Assembly: GCA_024641285.1 (NCBI GenBank)
Contig: JAHEDH010000003.1
Location: 1 to 57,712 of the forward strand
Source of the DNA: a bacterium
Lineage (GTDB): Bacteria; Actinomycetota; Acidimicrobiia; Spongiisociales; ZC4RG35
Direction of reading: 5' to 3'
Length of the DNA stretch: 57,712 nucleotides
Shown here: piece after piece, positions 42,837 through 51,351 of the stretch
Position numbering within the stretch: position 1 is the stretch's first letter
How the letters are laid out: the number at the start of each line of letters is the position of its first letter
The notes under the pieces: model-generated
Told to the model about the DNA's origin: nothing
Databases searched by the model: none
Seen by the model: only the letters and a program-made list of their open reading frames with translations
Program-made: the position numbers and the translations under genes

Positions 42837-43667
42837 ATGCTGGCGGCCCAATCAGACGACGAGATCCTCGGTCAGTTCTCCGGTCTCGGGTGGCAGGACT
42901 GGGCGATCGCCGCAGGGACATTCATCGTCGGGCTGATCATCGCCCGGATCGTCGGATCCTTCGTCAAGCGAGCCGTCGACAAGACGCCGGCATCAGACTT
43001 CGTCGGCGTCGTCCTCAGCCGCATCACCGTCGGTATCGTCGGTTTTCTCGGGTTCTATTTCGCTCTCCAGTCTCTCGGCGTGCCCCTCGGTCCTCTGGTC
43101 GGCGCCCTGGGGATCGCCGGACTGGCGCTGGCCTTCGCTTTCCAGGACATCCTCGAGAACGTCATCGCCGGGCTACTGATGCTGATGCGTCGACCCATCG
43201 GGATCGGCGACGAGGTGGCAACCAACGACTTCGAGGGAATCGTCAAGGACGTGACGCTGAGAGCCGTGGAGCTGACGACGCTCGACGGGAAGACCGTGTT
43301 CATCCCGAACGCCATGGTCTGGAAGAGTCCCGTGGTGAACATCACCATGACCCCCGAACGCCGGACCACTCTCGAAGTCGGCGTCGCCTACGACTCCGAC
43401 CTCGATCAGGTCAAACAGCTGCTCGAAACGGCGGTGCCACAGGTCGACGGGGTGCTGGCGGAGCCTCCGACTAGGGCGATGGTCTATCAGTTCGGTGCGT
43501 CATCGATCGACTTCGCCATCCGCTACTGGCACCATTCGGACACGGCAACGACATGGCGGGTGAGGGACGAAGTCGCACGAACGGTCAAGCGGGCGTTCGA
43601 CGAGGCCGGCATCGAGATCCCGTTCCCGCAACGGGTGGTGCATCTCCCATCCAACTCCTCGGACTGA
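42837..43667 (+). CDS. MscS-family mechanosensitive channel
   Basis: A 276-residue small-conductance channel. Three N-terminal membrane helices end in the Gly/Ala-rich pore helix ALGIAGLALAFAFQDILENV. The beta domain (GIGDEVATNDFEGIVKDVTL) and the cytoplasmic alpha/beta domain follow. It should relieve hypo-osmotic pressure. The ATG follows TACACT by 8 nt, so the mRNA may be leaderless. Confidence 0.92.
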   Translation: MLAAQSDDEILGQFSGLGWQDWAIAAGTFIVGLIIARIVGSFVKRAVDKTPASDFVGVVLSRITVGIVGFLGFYFALQSLGVPLGPLVGALGIAGLALAFAFQDILENVIAGLLMLMRRPIGIGDEVATNDFEGIVKDVTLRAVELTTLDGKTVFIPNAMVWKSPVVNITMTPERRTTLEVGVAYDSDLDQVKQLLETAVPQVDGVLAEPPTRAMVYQFGASSIDFAIRYWHHSDTATTWRVRDEVARTVKRAFDEAGIEIPFPQRVVHLPSNSSD

Positions 43668-43810
43668 ACCACCCGGTCCCTGGACTGGCGAGTCGTCGGC
43701 CGACCGACCGCGCTTCTGCACCACGTTTTTCGACGCACGCCTCCAACCTCCGGTTCTAGCCTCGCGCTCGGCGGTACCAAATCCCGCCTTGGCTGACGGA
43801 GGTGGTAACA

Positions 43811-44992
43811 ATGCAAGGTTCCATGCGCGCGCCCGCGCAACTGCTGTTCAGATCCGGGCTGACGATATTCCTGATCACGATCGTGATCGGCATCCTGAAC
43901 GGGATCGACGTCTGGCAGCCGCCGCGCGAACTCCTCCTGACCCACGTGCATGCAGGGACGTTGGGCTGGATCACGCTCGGCGTGATCGGCCTCGCGTTGA
44001 TCATGTTCGGCGGCGAAGGAGACGCTGACTCGGGGATGAGGGTCGCACAGGCGACCGTTGGTGCGACGGTCCTGTATCTGATCGCCTTCGCCACCACTAC
44101 GGGCGTGATTCGCCCGTTAGCTGGGACGCTCATGCTGGTCGCGATCGTCTACGCCTTCGCGTGGATCACGGCTCGGCGCAGAAACGCACCGAGGACGGTG
44201 GTCACTCTCGCAATGTATCTGGGCATGGTGTCGCTCGTGCTCGGCGCCGTGCTCGGCGTGCTGCTGGGGCTGTACATCGCCAACGGGTCACTTCCGGGAC
44301 TGGATGCCGACATGGCAGGGAATCTCGCCGGAGCGCACCCACCGGCGATGCTCGCCGGCTACCTGCTGCTGGTCGGATTCGCCATCGCCGAATGGCATCT
44401 CTCACCCGACCCCGCGACTGTCCAAGAGAGCAGAAGCGGGGTTGCGACGGCATGGGCGCTGTTCGTTGCCGGTCTGTTCTTCAACATCGCCCTCATCTTC
44501 GACATCGAGCCGCTCATCCAGATCGCCTCGCTGCTCCAGGTGCTCGCCGTCGTCGCGTTCGTCGTCAGGATGTGGCCCAACCTCGAGCCGGCGGCGTGGC
44601 GCGGCGGACATGCCCAGACGTTCGCCCGCTGGTCCGTCGTGTATCTCGTCGTCGGGATCGCGCTTCTCGTCTACATCGTCCAGCTGTTCGTCAGCGGTCA
44701 GCTCGACCCCGAGTCGGGGGAAGGCGCCCACATCCTCGTGGCGTTCGATCATGCGTTGTTCGTCGGCCTCATGACCAACGCGCTGCTCGCCACGACCGGG
44801 GCCGCGATTCGATGGGATTCTGTCCAACGCGGAATCGTCTGGGCACTCAACATCGGTGTCGCCGGGTTCATCGTCGGGCTGGTCACGGAGTCCAGCCCGG
44901 TCAAGCGGGTGTTCACGCCGATCCTGGGCATCGCCCTTCTTGCGGCGATCTACACACACATGATGAATCGCGACAGAATCGTCCCGGTGTGA
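43811..44992 (+). CDS. polytopic membrane protein, heme-copper-oxidase-subunit-I-like
   Basis: A 393-residue protein with about eleven to twelve hydrophobic segments. Conserved-looking His lie in membrane segments: LLTHVHAGTLGW (about residue 45), GAHPPAMLAGYLLL, AEWHLSP and FDHALFVGLMTNAL. These recall cbb3/NO-reductase-like subunit I or NnrS proteins, but I cannot count a full set of heme and copper ligands. The ATG has GGAGG 7 nt upstream. The gene overlaps a cytochrome c lipoprotein (GTGTGAGG junction), which favours a respiratory redox role. Confidence 0.65.
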   Translation: MQGSMRAPAQLLFRSGLTIFLITIVIGILNGIDVWQPPRELLLTHVHAGTLGWITLGVIGLALIMFGGEGDADSGMRVAQATVGATVLYLIAFATTTGVIRPLAGTLMLVAIVYAFAWITARRRNAPRTVVTLAMYLGMVSLVLGAVLGVLLGLYIANGSLPGLDADMAGNLAGAHPPAMLAGYLLLVGFAIAEWHLSPDPATVQESRSGVATAWALFVAGLFFNIALIFDIEPLIQIASLLQVLAVVAFVVRMWPNLEPAAWRGGHAQTFARWSVVYLVVGIALLVYIVQLFVSGQLDPESGEGAHILVAFDHALFVGLMTNALLATTGAAIRWDSVQRGIVWALNIGVAGFIVGLVTESSPVKRVFTPILGIALLAAIYTHMMNRDRIVPV

Positions 44993-45396
44993 GGCCCCTC
45001 GCCTTCGCCTGCCTGGTGGCCATCGTGGTGTTCGGAGCGTGCGCCGAATCCGGACCGACCGACGCCGACTACCTGGAAGGGCGCGAGGTGTACGGGACGT
45101 GCGCTGCCTGCCACGGTGGCAACGGCCAGGGCGGTGCGGGGCCCGCCCTGGCGATGGTGAGGGAGACCTTCCCGGACTGCGCCGATCACGTGAAATGGGT
45201 GAGCTTGGGCTCGAAGCGCTGGAAGGACACCGTTGGCACGACGTACGGAGCGGCCTCGAAGCCGATCGAAGGCGTCATGCCGGAGTTCGGCGAGTCGCTC
45301 ACGGCAGACCAGCTGAAGCAGATCGCGCTGTACGAGCGGGTGCGGTTCGGTGAAGCGGACCTCGACTCCGAGAAGGAGGCGTGCGGGCTCGACTGA
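44989..45396 (+). CDS. cytochrome c lipoprotein
   Basis: A 135-residue class I cytochrome c. The signal peptide ends in a lipobox VFGAC (residues 15-19), so it should be membrane-anchored outside the cell. The heme site is CAACH near residue 36, and the Met ligand is in EGVMPEFGES. Additional Cys residues occur at about 61 and 132. It overlaps the oxidase-like membrane gene and is its likely electron partner. Confidence 0.9.
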   Translation: MRPLAFACLVAIVVFGACAESGPTDADYLEGREVYGTCAACHGGNGQGGAGPALAMVRETFPDCADHVKWVSLGSKRWKDTVGTTYGAASKPIEGVMPEFGESLTADQLKQIALYERVRFGEADLDSEKEACGLD

Positions 45397-45405
45397 CCGT
45401 GGAGC

Positions 45406-46245
45406 TCAGCCGTCCTCGAGGAAACGCTCGATCTCCTCGACGAGCAGTTCTGCAGGGTCGATGCTGTCGTCGCCGGTCAGCGAGTGGCTCTCCAGTTCTT
45501 GCACGTAGTCGATGATCTCGCTGTCTGCCAGAGCATCGTCGACCTGCTGACGGAACTCTGCGGACGCCATCGTCAACTCCGAAGTGTCGACGGCGAGGTC
45601 GAGGATCTCCAGCACCTTGTCGAGAAGGGCCAGGCCGCCCGGCGGGTACTCCTGATTGGACAGGTAGTGCGGCACGGCCGCCCAGAGGCTGAGCGTCTCG
45701 AACCCGGCTTCGTTCAGCACGGCGTTGAGGACTCCGACGATGCCCGTCGGACCTTCGTACCCGGACGTGAACAGCGAATGACGTTCCAGCAGATCAGGCC
45801 GGGACGACGAACCGACCAGGGGGACGGGCAGGGTGTGCGGGACCTGGCCGATGAAGGCGCCCATCGTGACGGCGATGCCGACACCCAGCGTGTCGAGCAC
45901 GGTCACGATGTCACGGGAGAAGGCCTTCCATCTGGTGTGCGGCTCGTGCCCGGTGATGATGACGAGATCACGCTCGGCCCCGAACGGTCGCACCGCCCAG
46001 ACCTCACAGTCCGGCCACAGCACCTCGCGGGTCCCTTCGTGGTCGAGTTCGATCTCGGGGCGGCGCACCTGGAAGTCGAAGAAGTCGTCCGAGTCGATGA
46101 GAGCGAGGCGCTCACCGTCGAACTCGTCGATCAGATACCGGACGGCCATCGACGAGGACTCGCCGGCATCTCCCCAACCCTCGAACGCCAGCAGGGCGAT
46201 CGGGTCGCGGAGGGTCGGGCGCTGCTCCCAGATCAGTCGATCCAT
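45406..46245 (-). CDS. PAC2-family protein
   Basis: A 279-residue actinobacterial PAC2-domain protein (LLAFEGWGDAGESSSMAVRY, then VTMGAFIGQVPHT and SLWAAVPHYL). The fold is shared with proteasome-assembly chaperones, but its role in bacteria is unclear. The ATG follows TAGCCT by 6 nt, so it is probably leaderless. It converges with the cytochrome gene. Confidence 0.9.
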   Translation of the reverse strand: MDRLIWEQRPTLRDPIALLAFEGWGDAGESSSMAVRYLIDEFDGERLALIDSDDFFDFQVRRPEIELDHEGTREVLWPDCEVWAVRPFGAERDLVIITGHEPHTRWKAFSRDIVTVLDTLGVGIAVTMGAFIGQVPHTLPVPLVGSSSRPDLLERHSLFTSGYEGPTGIVGVLNAVLNEAGFETLSLWAAVPHYLSNQEYPPGGLALLDKVLEILDLAVDTSELTMASAEFRQQVDDALADSEIIDYVQELESHSLTGDDSIDPAELLVEEIERFLEDG

Positions 46246-46283
46246 GGCATCAGGCTACCGACTGCAGACGGGTAAGGAACCCC

Positions 46284-48023
46284 TCAGAGATGCCGCTCGA
46301 GGAACAACTCTGTGCGCTGCCAGGCGACGCTGGTCAACCGGGCGTCGTGGCCACCGGTGCCGGGCTTGTAGAAATCCACAGGCTGAGTGGGGTATACGTG
46401 GAACGTGGCATCGAGACCCAGATCGCGGAGTTCGATTTCGGTCTTGGCTGCATCTGGCGCCCCGGGAGGCTGCCCGGACGAGCTCTGATGGCAGAGGTAG
46501 GCCGCCTCCGACAGACGCCATCCCACGCCGACTTCTGCCCACGGCGAGTGCGGGCCGAACGCAACGACGGAGGTGACCCGCTCTTCGAGACCGGCGATCC
46601 ACATGGCCAGTGAGCCTCCGACCCCGAACCCCACCAGCCCAACGGTCCCCGAGGCGGCGAACCCGCCTGCGATGAGCGTGTCGATGGCGCTGGCGACCAG
46701 CCGGACCACGGCGTCAGGATCCAGATCTCCGGGTCCGGAGTCATCGGTGAAGAGGTCGACGGCCAGCGCCGAGTTGCCGAGCGCGGCGATCCGATCGGAG
46801 GCGTCGAGCACGTGATCGGCCAAATGGTCTCCGATGTCGGAGAGGACGACGACGGCATGGCCCCGCTCGACCACTGGTGCGATGAAGTAGCCCCTCCGAC
46901 CGAACCCGAGATCCACCTCGTTGCCCTGTCGGCCGGTCCACGGGACCGCGGCCCGCGTCTCGGCCTGATCTGCATCCCCGGACGGCTCCGGGACCAAGTC
47001 TTCGACGAGATCCTCCGGCTCGACGTCGACGATGTCAGAGGGACCTTCACGCGGTGCCACTTCGTGCCGGCCGCCTGGCTCGTCGGGCACCATCTCATCC
47101 GGTGGCTCCGCTGATTCGAATGAGCCGTCGTCAGGCTCGCCGACCTCTCCATCGGGTGCTGGTACCTCATCGAACGCGATGTCGGCGACCTCGAACGGTC
47201 GCACGGCAGGGCGTGCGGAGGGCGCCACGCGATTCCATGGCAACTCGTCCTGGGTGTCGGGGGGCCCGACTCCCACCAAGGCGCGGACGGCGCTGCCTGA
47301 GCGACCTTCGCCCGTCGAGAAGTGGTCGGCGCCCGCCCGGGCGACGTGCATGACACTTCGCCCGTACTCGCGTTCGAGCGCCAGGCCCTCGTCGAGCGGG
47401 AGGACGCTCCCCTGGATCATCGAGAGCCGGTCGGAGCGAAGCGTCGGCTGAGGGTGCTCCGCGATCCGGCTCGCCCACTCGAGCGCACCGTCGAGCGCCT
47501 CGGAAGGCTCGGTCACCATGTTGACCAGGCCGATCGCGTGCGCTTCCCCGGCGTCCACGGGACGGCCGGTCAGGATCAGCTCCATCGCCAGCCCGTGACC
47601 GATCAGCCGCGGGAGACGCTGGGTGCCGCCGTCGATCAACGGGACACCAAACCGGCGCTCGAAACAGCCGAAGACGGCACCGGAGGAGGCGACCCGGAGA
47701 TCGCACCACAGCGCCATCTCGAGGCCGCCGGCGACGCAGTAGCCCTCGATGGCGGCGATCGTCGGCTTGCCGACCGTCGTTCTGGTGAATCCCAGAGGGC
47801 CCTCGTCGTGGTCCTCGAGGTCGAACGACTTGAGGTCCGCCCCGGCGGAGAAGTGGCCTCCGGCGCCGTAGAGGATCCCGACATAGGCGGCGTCGTCGTT
47901 GTCGAATCTCCGCCAAGCCGCTCCGAGGGCGCGGGCGGTGGCGAGGTCGATGGCGTTGCGGCGCCCAGGTCGGTCGATCGTGATGATCGCGACTCGATCC
48001 TTCAATTGATAGGTGACGCTCAT
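46284..48023 (-). CDS. enoyl-CoA hydratase fused to a degenerate dienelactone-hydrolase-like domain
   Basis: A 579-residue two-domain protein. Residues 1-255 are a crotonase with the oxyanion segment GGHFSAGADLKS and likely catalytic Glu in CFERRFG and LAMELILTG. An acidic, low-complexity linker (about 275-370) leads to a C-terminal alpha/beta hydrolase of the DLH type. Its nucleophile elbow reads VGFGVGGSLAM, with Gly where Cys or Ser is expected, so this domain is probably inactive. It may act as an adaptor or binding module. Confidence 0.85.
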   Translation of the reverse strand: MSVTYQLKDRVAIITIDRPGRRNAIDLATARALGAAWRRFDNDDAAYVGILYGAGGHFSAGADLKSFDLEDHDEGPLGFTRTTVGKPTIAAIEGYCVAGGLEMALWCDLRVASSGAVFGCFERRFGVPLIDGGTQRLPRLIGHGLAMELILTGRPVDAGEAHAIGLVNMVTEPSEALDGALEWASRIAEHPQPTLRSDRLSMIQGSVLPLDEGLALEREYGRSVMHVARAGADHFSTGEGRSGSAVRALVGVGPPDTQDELPWNRVAPSARPAVRPFEVADIAFDEVPAPDGEVGEPDDGSFESAEPPDEMVPDEPGGRHEVAPREGPSDIVDVEPEDLVEDLVPEPSGDADQAETRAAVPWTGRQGNEVDLGFGRRGYFIAPVVERGHAVVVLSDIGDHLADHVLDASDRIAALGNSALAVDLFTDDSGPGDLDPDAVVRLVASAIDTLIAGGFAASGTVGLVGFGVGGSLAMWIAGLEERVTSVVAFGPHSPWAEVGVGWRLSEAAYLCHQSSSGQPPGAPDAAKTEIELRDLGLDATFHVYPTQPVDFYKPGTGGHDARLTSVAWQRTELFLERHL

Positions 48024-48121
48024 CGAGTGGACCCCCGCTTCGAAGCACTACCAGGATGGCAGACATCGCGGTCGCGTCCAGGGATCTCGGGGGATTTATC
48101 CTCCTATCGAAAGGAGTCCCG

Positions 48122-48490
48122 ATGGTTCGCTGGTTGCATCTCGTCTCCGCCTCCGTTTGGGTCGGAGGCCTCATCACGTTGGGCGCGCTCGTGGCCGCGG
48201 TCCGACGCGAAGGGGTCGATCGGTCCGTGCTGCAGGCGATGGCGCGAATGTTCTCCCGGGTGTCGTGGCCCGCCATGGGCGTCGCCGTTCTCACGGGTGC
48301 CTGGATGGCGATCGACCACATCGACGAGCCCGCACTGGCGGTGAAGGTCGCAACGGTCGCAGTCACTGTGGGCCTGGCTGCCTACCACCAGTTCGCCGCG
48401 AGGAACCAATCGGCTCGAACGAGAGGGATCTTGCAGGGTCTCATCCTCTTGTCATCGCTCGGCATCGTCGCGGCCGCGATCGCCCTCTGA
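48122..48490 (+). CDS. small four-helix membrane protein (CopD/DUF-like)
   Basis: A 122-residue protein with four hydrophobic segments beginning MVRWLHLVSASVWVGGLITL, a start seen in CopD- or DUF2269-type membrane proteins. The ATG at 48122 has AAAGGAG 6 nt upstream. A His pair (WLHLV and IDHID) could bind heme or copper, but this is speculative. It stands alone. Confidence 0.75.
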   Translation: MVRWLHLVSASVWVGGLITLGALVAAVRREGVDRSVLQAMARMFSRVSWPAMGVAVLTGAWMAIDHIDEPALAVKVATVAVTVGLAAYHQFAARNQSARTRGILQGLILLSSLGIVAAAIAL

Positions 48491-48498
48491 TCGGTCGG

Positions 48499-48566
48499 CA
48501 ACCCAGGGTTCCACACCACAATCGTTGTGGTCAGCAACCCTGGGTTCCACACCACGATTGTCGTGG
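48499..48566. repeat. tandem 32-nt repeat with nested hairpins
   Basis: Two near-identical 32-base units (48499-48530 and 48535-48566), 36 nt apart, start CAACCC(A/T)GGGTTCCACACC. Each holds AACCC-N-GGGTT and CCAC(A/G)A..TTGTGG or equivalent palindromes. The differing bases preserve the palindromes. This looks like an extragenic palindromic unit or a paired binding site. Confidence 0.75.
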
Positions 48567-48601
48567 ATCTCAGGTCACGGTTGCGAGGTCGGGCCGAACG
48601 C

Positions 48602-48632
48602 GAAGGGACCGGCCCTCGGGGCCGGTCCCTTC
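48602..48632 (-). terminator. hairpin downstream of bS22
   Basis: GAAGGGACCGGCC and GGCCGGTCCCTTC form a 13-bp stem with a 5-nt loop, just after the bS22 stop on the minus strand. No long T-run follows, but the stem is strong; it may also stop transcription from the plus strand. Confidence 0.7.
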
Positions 48633-48637
48633 TTCGC

Positions 48638-48727
48638 TCACTTGCGCTTGTGCCGGTTGGCCTTCAGACGCTTGCGATACTTGTGCTTCGACATCTTCTT
48701 GCGACGCTTCTTGACGAGCGAACCCAT
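48638..48727 (-). CDS. 30S ribosomal protein bS22 (AURKAIP1/COX24-domain protein)
   Basis: A 29-residue, extremely basic protein: MGSLVKKRRKKMSKHKYRKR then LKANRHKRK. This matches the tiny bS22/COX24-like ribosomal protein found in actinobacteria. GAGGTG lies 6 nt upstream of the ATG. It is easily missed by gene finders because of its length. No other gene of the operon is evident; nothing clear is seen in the 176-base spacer 48728-48903 upstream. Confidence 0.92.
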   Translation of the reverse strand: MGSLVKKRRKKMSKHKYRKRLKANRHKRK

Positions 48728-48903
48728 GTGTACACCTCACTTGTGAAATCCGTGGCGTAGCTCTCCGACATTCCGGCGACGACGAGCGAACTCGCTGCCG
48801 GGACACTCCGGAGAAGGCGGAGCCATCGACTGCGGACGGTCGATGAGCGGTGCTCCTGGCCTATCCGTTACGACTCCACGGTACCGAACGGTCCTCTTCC
48901 AGG

Positions 48904-49755
48904 TCAAACTGCCCCGCGCACCGCGACCTCCAGCGGCCGGATGGCAACCGACTCATCGAGCGCGCGCCGCAGGTGTCCAACGACCAGATCGAGATCGGCT
49001 GACTCGACGATGGCAATGACCGACGGCCCCGCGCCCGACCATGCAGCGTGCACCGCTCCGGCGTCGACTGCCAGCCTGATGCGTTTGGCTACCTCGGGAA
49101 CGAAGGCGTTTCGTGGTGCCTCGTGCACCTCGTCACCGCCGGCTGCCCGGACCAGCTCGCTGTCACCCGCCAGCAGTCCGGCGATCAGTGACGCCGTCCT
49201 CGCCACCGTCGAGACGATCACGCCTCGTGAGTAGCTCGCAGGGAGCACGGTCCTCGCCTTGCGGGTGGACAGCGACTCCGCCGGAACCAGCACGACCGGG
49301 GAGAACCGGGGGTTCCACGGCAGCCGGTGTGCCACGCCGAGAGCATCGACGAGGACCAACCCGCCGAAGACGGCCGCAGCCGCATTGTCGGGATGGCCCT
49401 CCATCTCGGCGACCAACTCGAAGAGGGTCTCTGCGCTGTGCCGGTCACCAACCGCCCGCCAGGCAGCGAGCGCTCCGGCCGCCATCGCAGCGGATGAGGA
49501 CCCGAGACCCTTGCCGATGGGAATGGAATTCGAAACCGTCAATCGGAGCGGGCGATCGCCACCGACCGCCAACCTGGCGGCGGCGAGCACGGCATCGTCG
49601 GAGTCTGCATCCGGCTGCTGCTCCCCATCGTGGGTGACGGACCATTCAGGAGCAGGTGCGGCACGCACGTGACACCGCAATTCGAGTGCGAGAGCCAGGC
49701 AGTCGAAGCCCGGACCGAGATTGGCCGAGGATGCCGGCGCCGACGCCTCAGCCAC
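48904..49755 (-). CDS. thrB: homoserine kinase
   Basis: A 283-residue GHMP kinase that phosphorylates homoserine on the way to threonine. SAPASSANLGPGFDCLALAL is the N-terminal block and IPIGKGLGSSSAAMAAG the ATP loop; WSGAGPSVIAIVE is the third motif. The GTG at 49755 is the only usable start in frame. The preceding in-frame codons still read WTITV, as in normal homoserine kinases. A leaderless-type ATG at 49768 (TAGACT 8 nt upstream) is in another frame and encodes only MDDHSG before a TGA overlapping the GTG region. Loss of one G there would give a normal N-terminus, so either a frameshift or coupled re-initiation is involved. Confidence 0.9.
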   Translation of the reverse strand: MAEASAPASSANLGPGFDCLALALELRCHVRAAPAPEWSVTHDGEQQPDADSDDAVLAAARLAVGGDRPLRLTVSNSIPIGKGLGSSSAAMAAGALAAWRAVGDRHSAETLFELVAEMEGHPDNAAAAVFGGLVLVDALGVAHRLPWNPRFSPVVLVPAESLSTRKARTVLPASYSRGVIVSTVARTASLIAGLLAGDSELVRAAGGDEVHEAPRNAFVPEVAKRIRLAVDAGAVHAAWSGAGPSVIAIVESADLDLVVGHLRRALDESVAIRPLEVAVRGAV

Positions 49756-49793
49756 TGTGATCGTCCATGACGCGGCAGTCTATTGAGGGGACC

Positions 49794-50564
49794 TCACACC
49801 TCCAGAACGCGGACTTCGTCCCGGGCGACCTCACCGCCCACGTGGACGCCATGCTCGTCCCACTGCAGCTCGATCTGCGACGGATGCCCGATCTCCTGGC
49901 CCTGGTGGATCACCACCGAGCCGGACATCACTCCGCGGGCCCGCATCGAAGCGGCGAAGGCAACAGCGGCGCTCCCGGTCGCCGGATCTTCGACGACTCC
50001 GTGCTCACGCGCGAAGAACCTGGCGCGTATCCGCTTTCTCTCCTCTTCCCAAGCCCACACGTACACCATGCCGTCGTCCGGGGGACGGCCGATGACACTG
50101 ACGGCTTGGGGAGATTCGAGCTCCACCACGAGATAGGGCAGCGGCATCGCGACCTCGCAGGTGTGGACGGCGCCGAGCCGCTCGCCCACATCGCTCGAGG
50201 GGTCCGACACCGTCTGATCGAACGGGGGGTCGATCCAGGTGGAGCGCCCGACGTTGCGAATCGCCACTTCGCCCACACCGCACTCGATGCAGTCGGGGCC
50301 TCCGGGCCCGATCCGGGTGAGCACCCAGGCGGCGCCCACCAGCGGGTGACCGGCGAACGGGAGCTCGCTGGCCGGAGTGAAGATCCGGGCATGCGGATTC
50401 CCGCCCTCCCGCCAGTCGAGGAAGACCGTCTCCGAGAACCCGAGATCCGCCGCGATCGACTGCATGCCGTCTCTGGTCAGACCAGTCACGTCGGGAATGA
50501 CGCCCAGATGGTTACCGCCTTCCCCGTCCCGGGTGAAGACTCGCAGTACATAGCAATGCCGCAT
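49794..50564 (-). CDS. PhzF-family isomerase/epimerase
   Basis: A 256-residue PhzF-fold protein. MRHCYVLRVFTRDGEGGNHL starts the first lobe; the conserved active Glu is in GFSETVFL, and FTPASELPFAGHPLVGAAWVL plus EDPATGSAAVAFAA are the family signatures. The ATG follows TAGGTT by 7 nt. Members isomerise various small molecules; the substrate is unknown. It lies upstream of thrB on the same strand. Confidence 0.9.
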   Translation of the reverse strand: MRHCYVLRVFTRDGEGGNHLGVIPDVTGLTRDGMQSIAADLGFSETVFLDWREGGNPHARIFTPASELPFAGHPLVGAAWVLTRIGPGGPDCIECGVGEVAIRNVGRSTWIDPPFDQTVSDPSSDVGERLGAVHTCEVAMPLPYLVVELESPQAVSVIGRPPDDGMVYVWAWEEERKRIRARFFAREHGVVEDPATGSAAVAFAASMRARGVMSGSVVIHQGQEIGHPSQIELQWDEHGVHVGGEVARDEVRVLEV

Positions 50565-50634
50565 GCCCCGAAACCTAGCGATGCGCCGGGCGCGAGCCGT
50601 CGAAACAGCGGATGACCGCAGGTACTCTCGCGTC

Positions 50635-50856
50635 ATGATCGAAGCGCTCGGACTGGACACGCTGTTTGCCGAGATGATCTTCGCCATCGGCCTGGCGATC
50701 ATCCTCGGCAACGCCTATGCCTACTACCAGCACCAGCGAGGCGAACGACCCGACGACGCCGACGAAGGGGCCGAATTCAACACCGGTCGGGTCGTCTTTC
50801 TATCCGTCGTCGGGGCACTCATGGCGACCTGGGGTGGGATCAGCGTCTTCGGTTGA
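50635..50856 (+). CDS. small membrane protein with two helices
   Basis: A 73-residue protein with two hydrophobic segments (MIFAIGLAIILGNAYAYY and VVFLSVVGALMATWGGISVF) joined by a charged loop. The ATG at 50635 follows TACTCT by 6 nt, which supports it over an upstream in-frame ATG at 50563. No family is recognised. It is followed by tRNA-Gly. Confidence 0.7.
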   Translation: MIEALGLDTLFAEMIFAIGLAIILGNAYAYYQHQRGERPDDADEGAEFNTGRVVFLSVVGALMATWGGISVFG

Positions 50857-50902
50857 GTCACAGATGCGGATCGCCGTGTGGCTGGGTAATCTGACCCGTA
50901 CT

Positions 50903-50973
50903 GCGGGTGTAGTTCAATGGCAGAACATCAGCTTCCCAAGCTGAATACGGGGGTTCGATTCCCCTCACCCGCT
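50903..50973 (+). tRNA. tRNA-Gly (anticodon CCC)
   Basis: A 71-nt cloverleaf: acceptor GCGGGTG/CACCCGC with discriminator T, D-arm GTTC/GAAC, anticodon stem TCAGC/GCTGA with loop TTCCCAA (anticodon CCC), and T-arm GGGG/CCCC with TTCGATT. The CCA end is not encoded. It reads GGG codons. Confidence 0.95.
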
Positions 50974-51004
50974 CCGGAACACGTTCCACGGTGCACGCTC
51001 CACG

Positions 51005-51175
51005 TCACACGCTCCACGTCATCACGTGAGATCGACGGCACAGCATCAGGATGCGACCACGGCTCGAAGTCGCCAGGACGAGCAGCACGCTCGACCCGGT
51101 GAGCACGACGCACAGTCCGATCACGATCGCAGCCAGCCTGCTCCGCAGCGCCGAGCGAAGACCAGTTCCAGCCAT
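51005..51175 (-). CDS. possible 56-residue membrane protein
   Basis: A short frame starting MAGTGLRSALRSRLAAIVIG with one long hydrophobic segment (AAIVIGLCVVLTGSSVLLVL) and a basic tail. AAGGTG lies close upstream. No homolog is recognised. It may be real, as other short membrane genes here are, but the evidence is limited. The rest of the 50974-51351 region shows only a hairpin (TCCCCA at 51241 with TGGGGA at 51268) and short direct repeats CACGCTCCACGTCA near 50995-51022. Confidence 0.35.
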   Translation of the reverse strand: MAGTGLRSALRSRLAAIVIGLCVVLTGSSVLLVLATSSRGRILMLCRRSHVMTWSV

Positions 51176-51351
51176 GAACACCTTGTCGACTGCGTTCGCC
51201 CCCACGTAAGAGCGACCACGACCCGGAGACCCGAGTCAGGTCCCCACCCCGGGCTCAGCCCTCGGCATGGGGAAAGCGATTCTCAGATGTTCGATTGCCA
51301 AATGCGACGCGATGGTCGGGCTCGGAACGAGGACGCAGGCGGCACCCCGAT

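Noticed and set aside
50994..51024. Short direct repeats CACGCTCCACGTCA next to tRNA-Gly as an attachment site
   Set aside because: They do not duplicate the tRNA 3' end, and no integrase or mobile genes are nearby.
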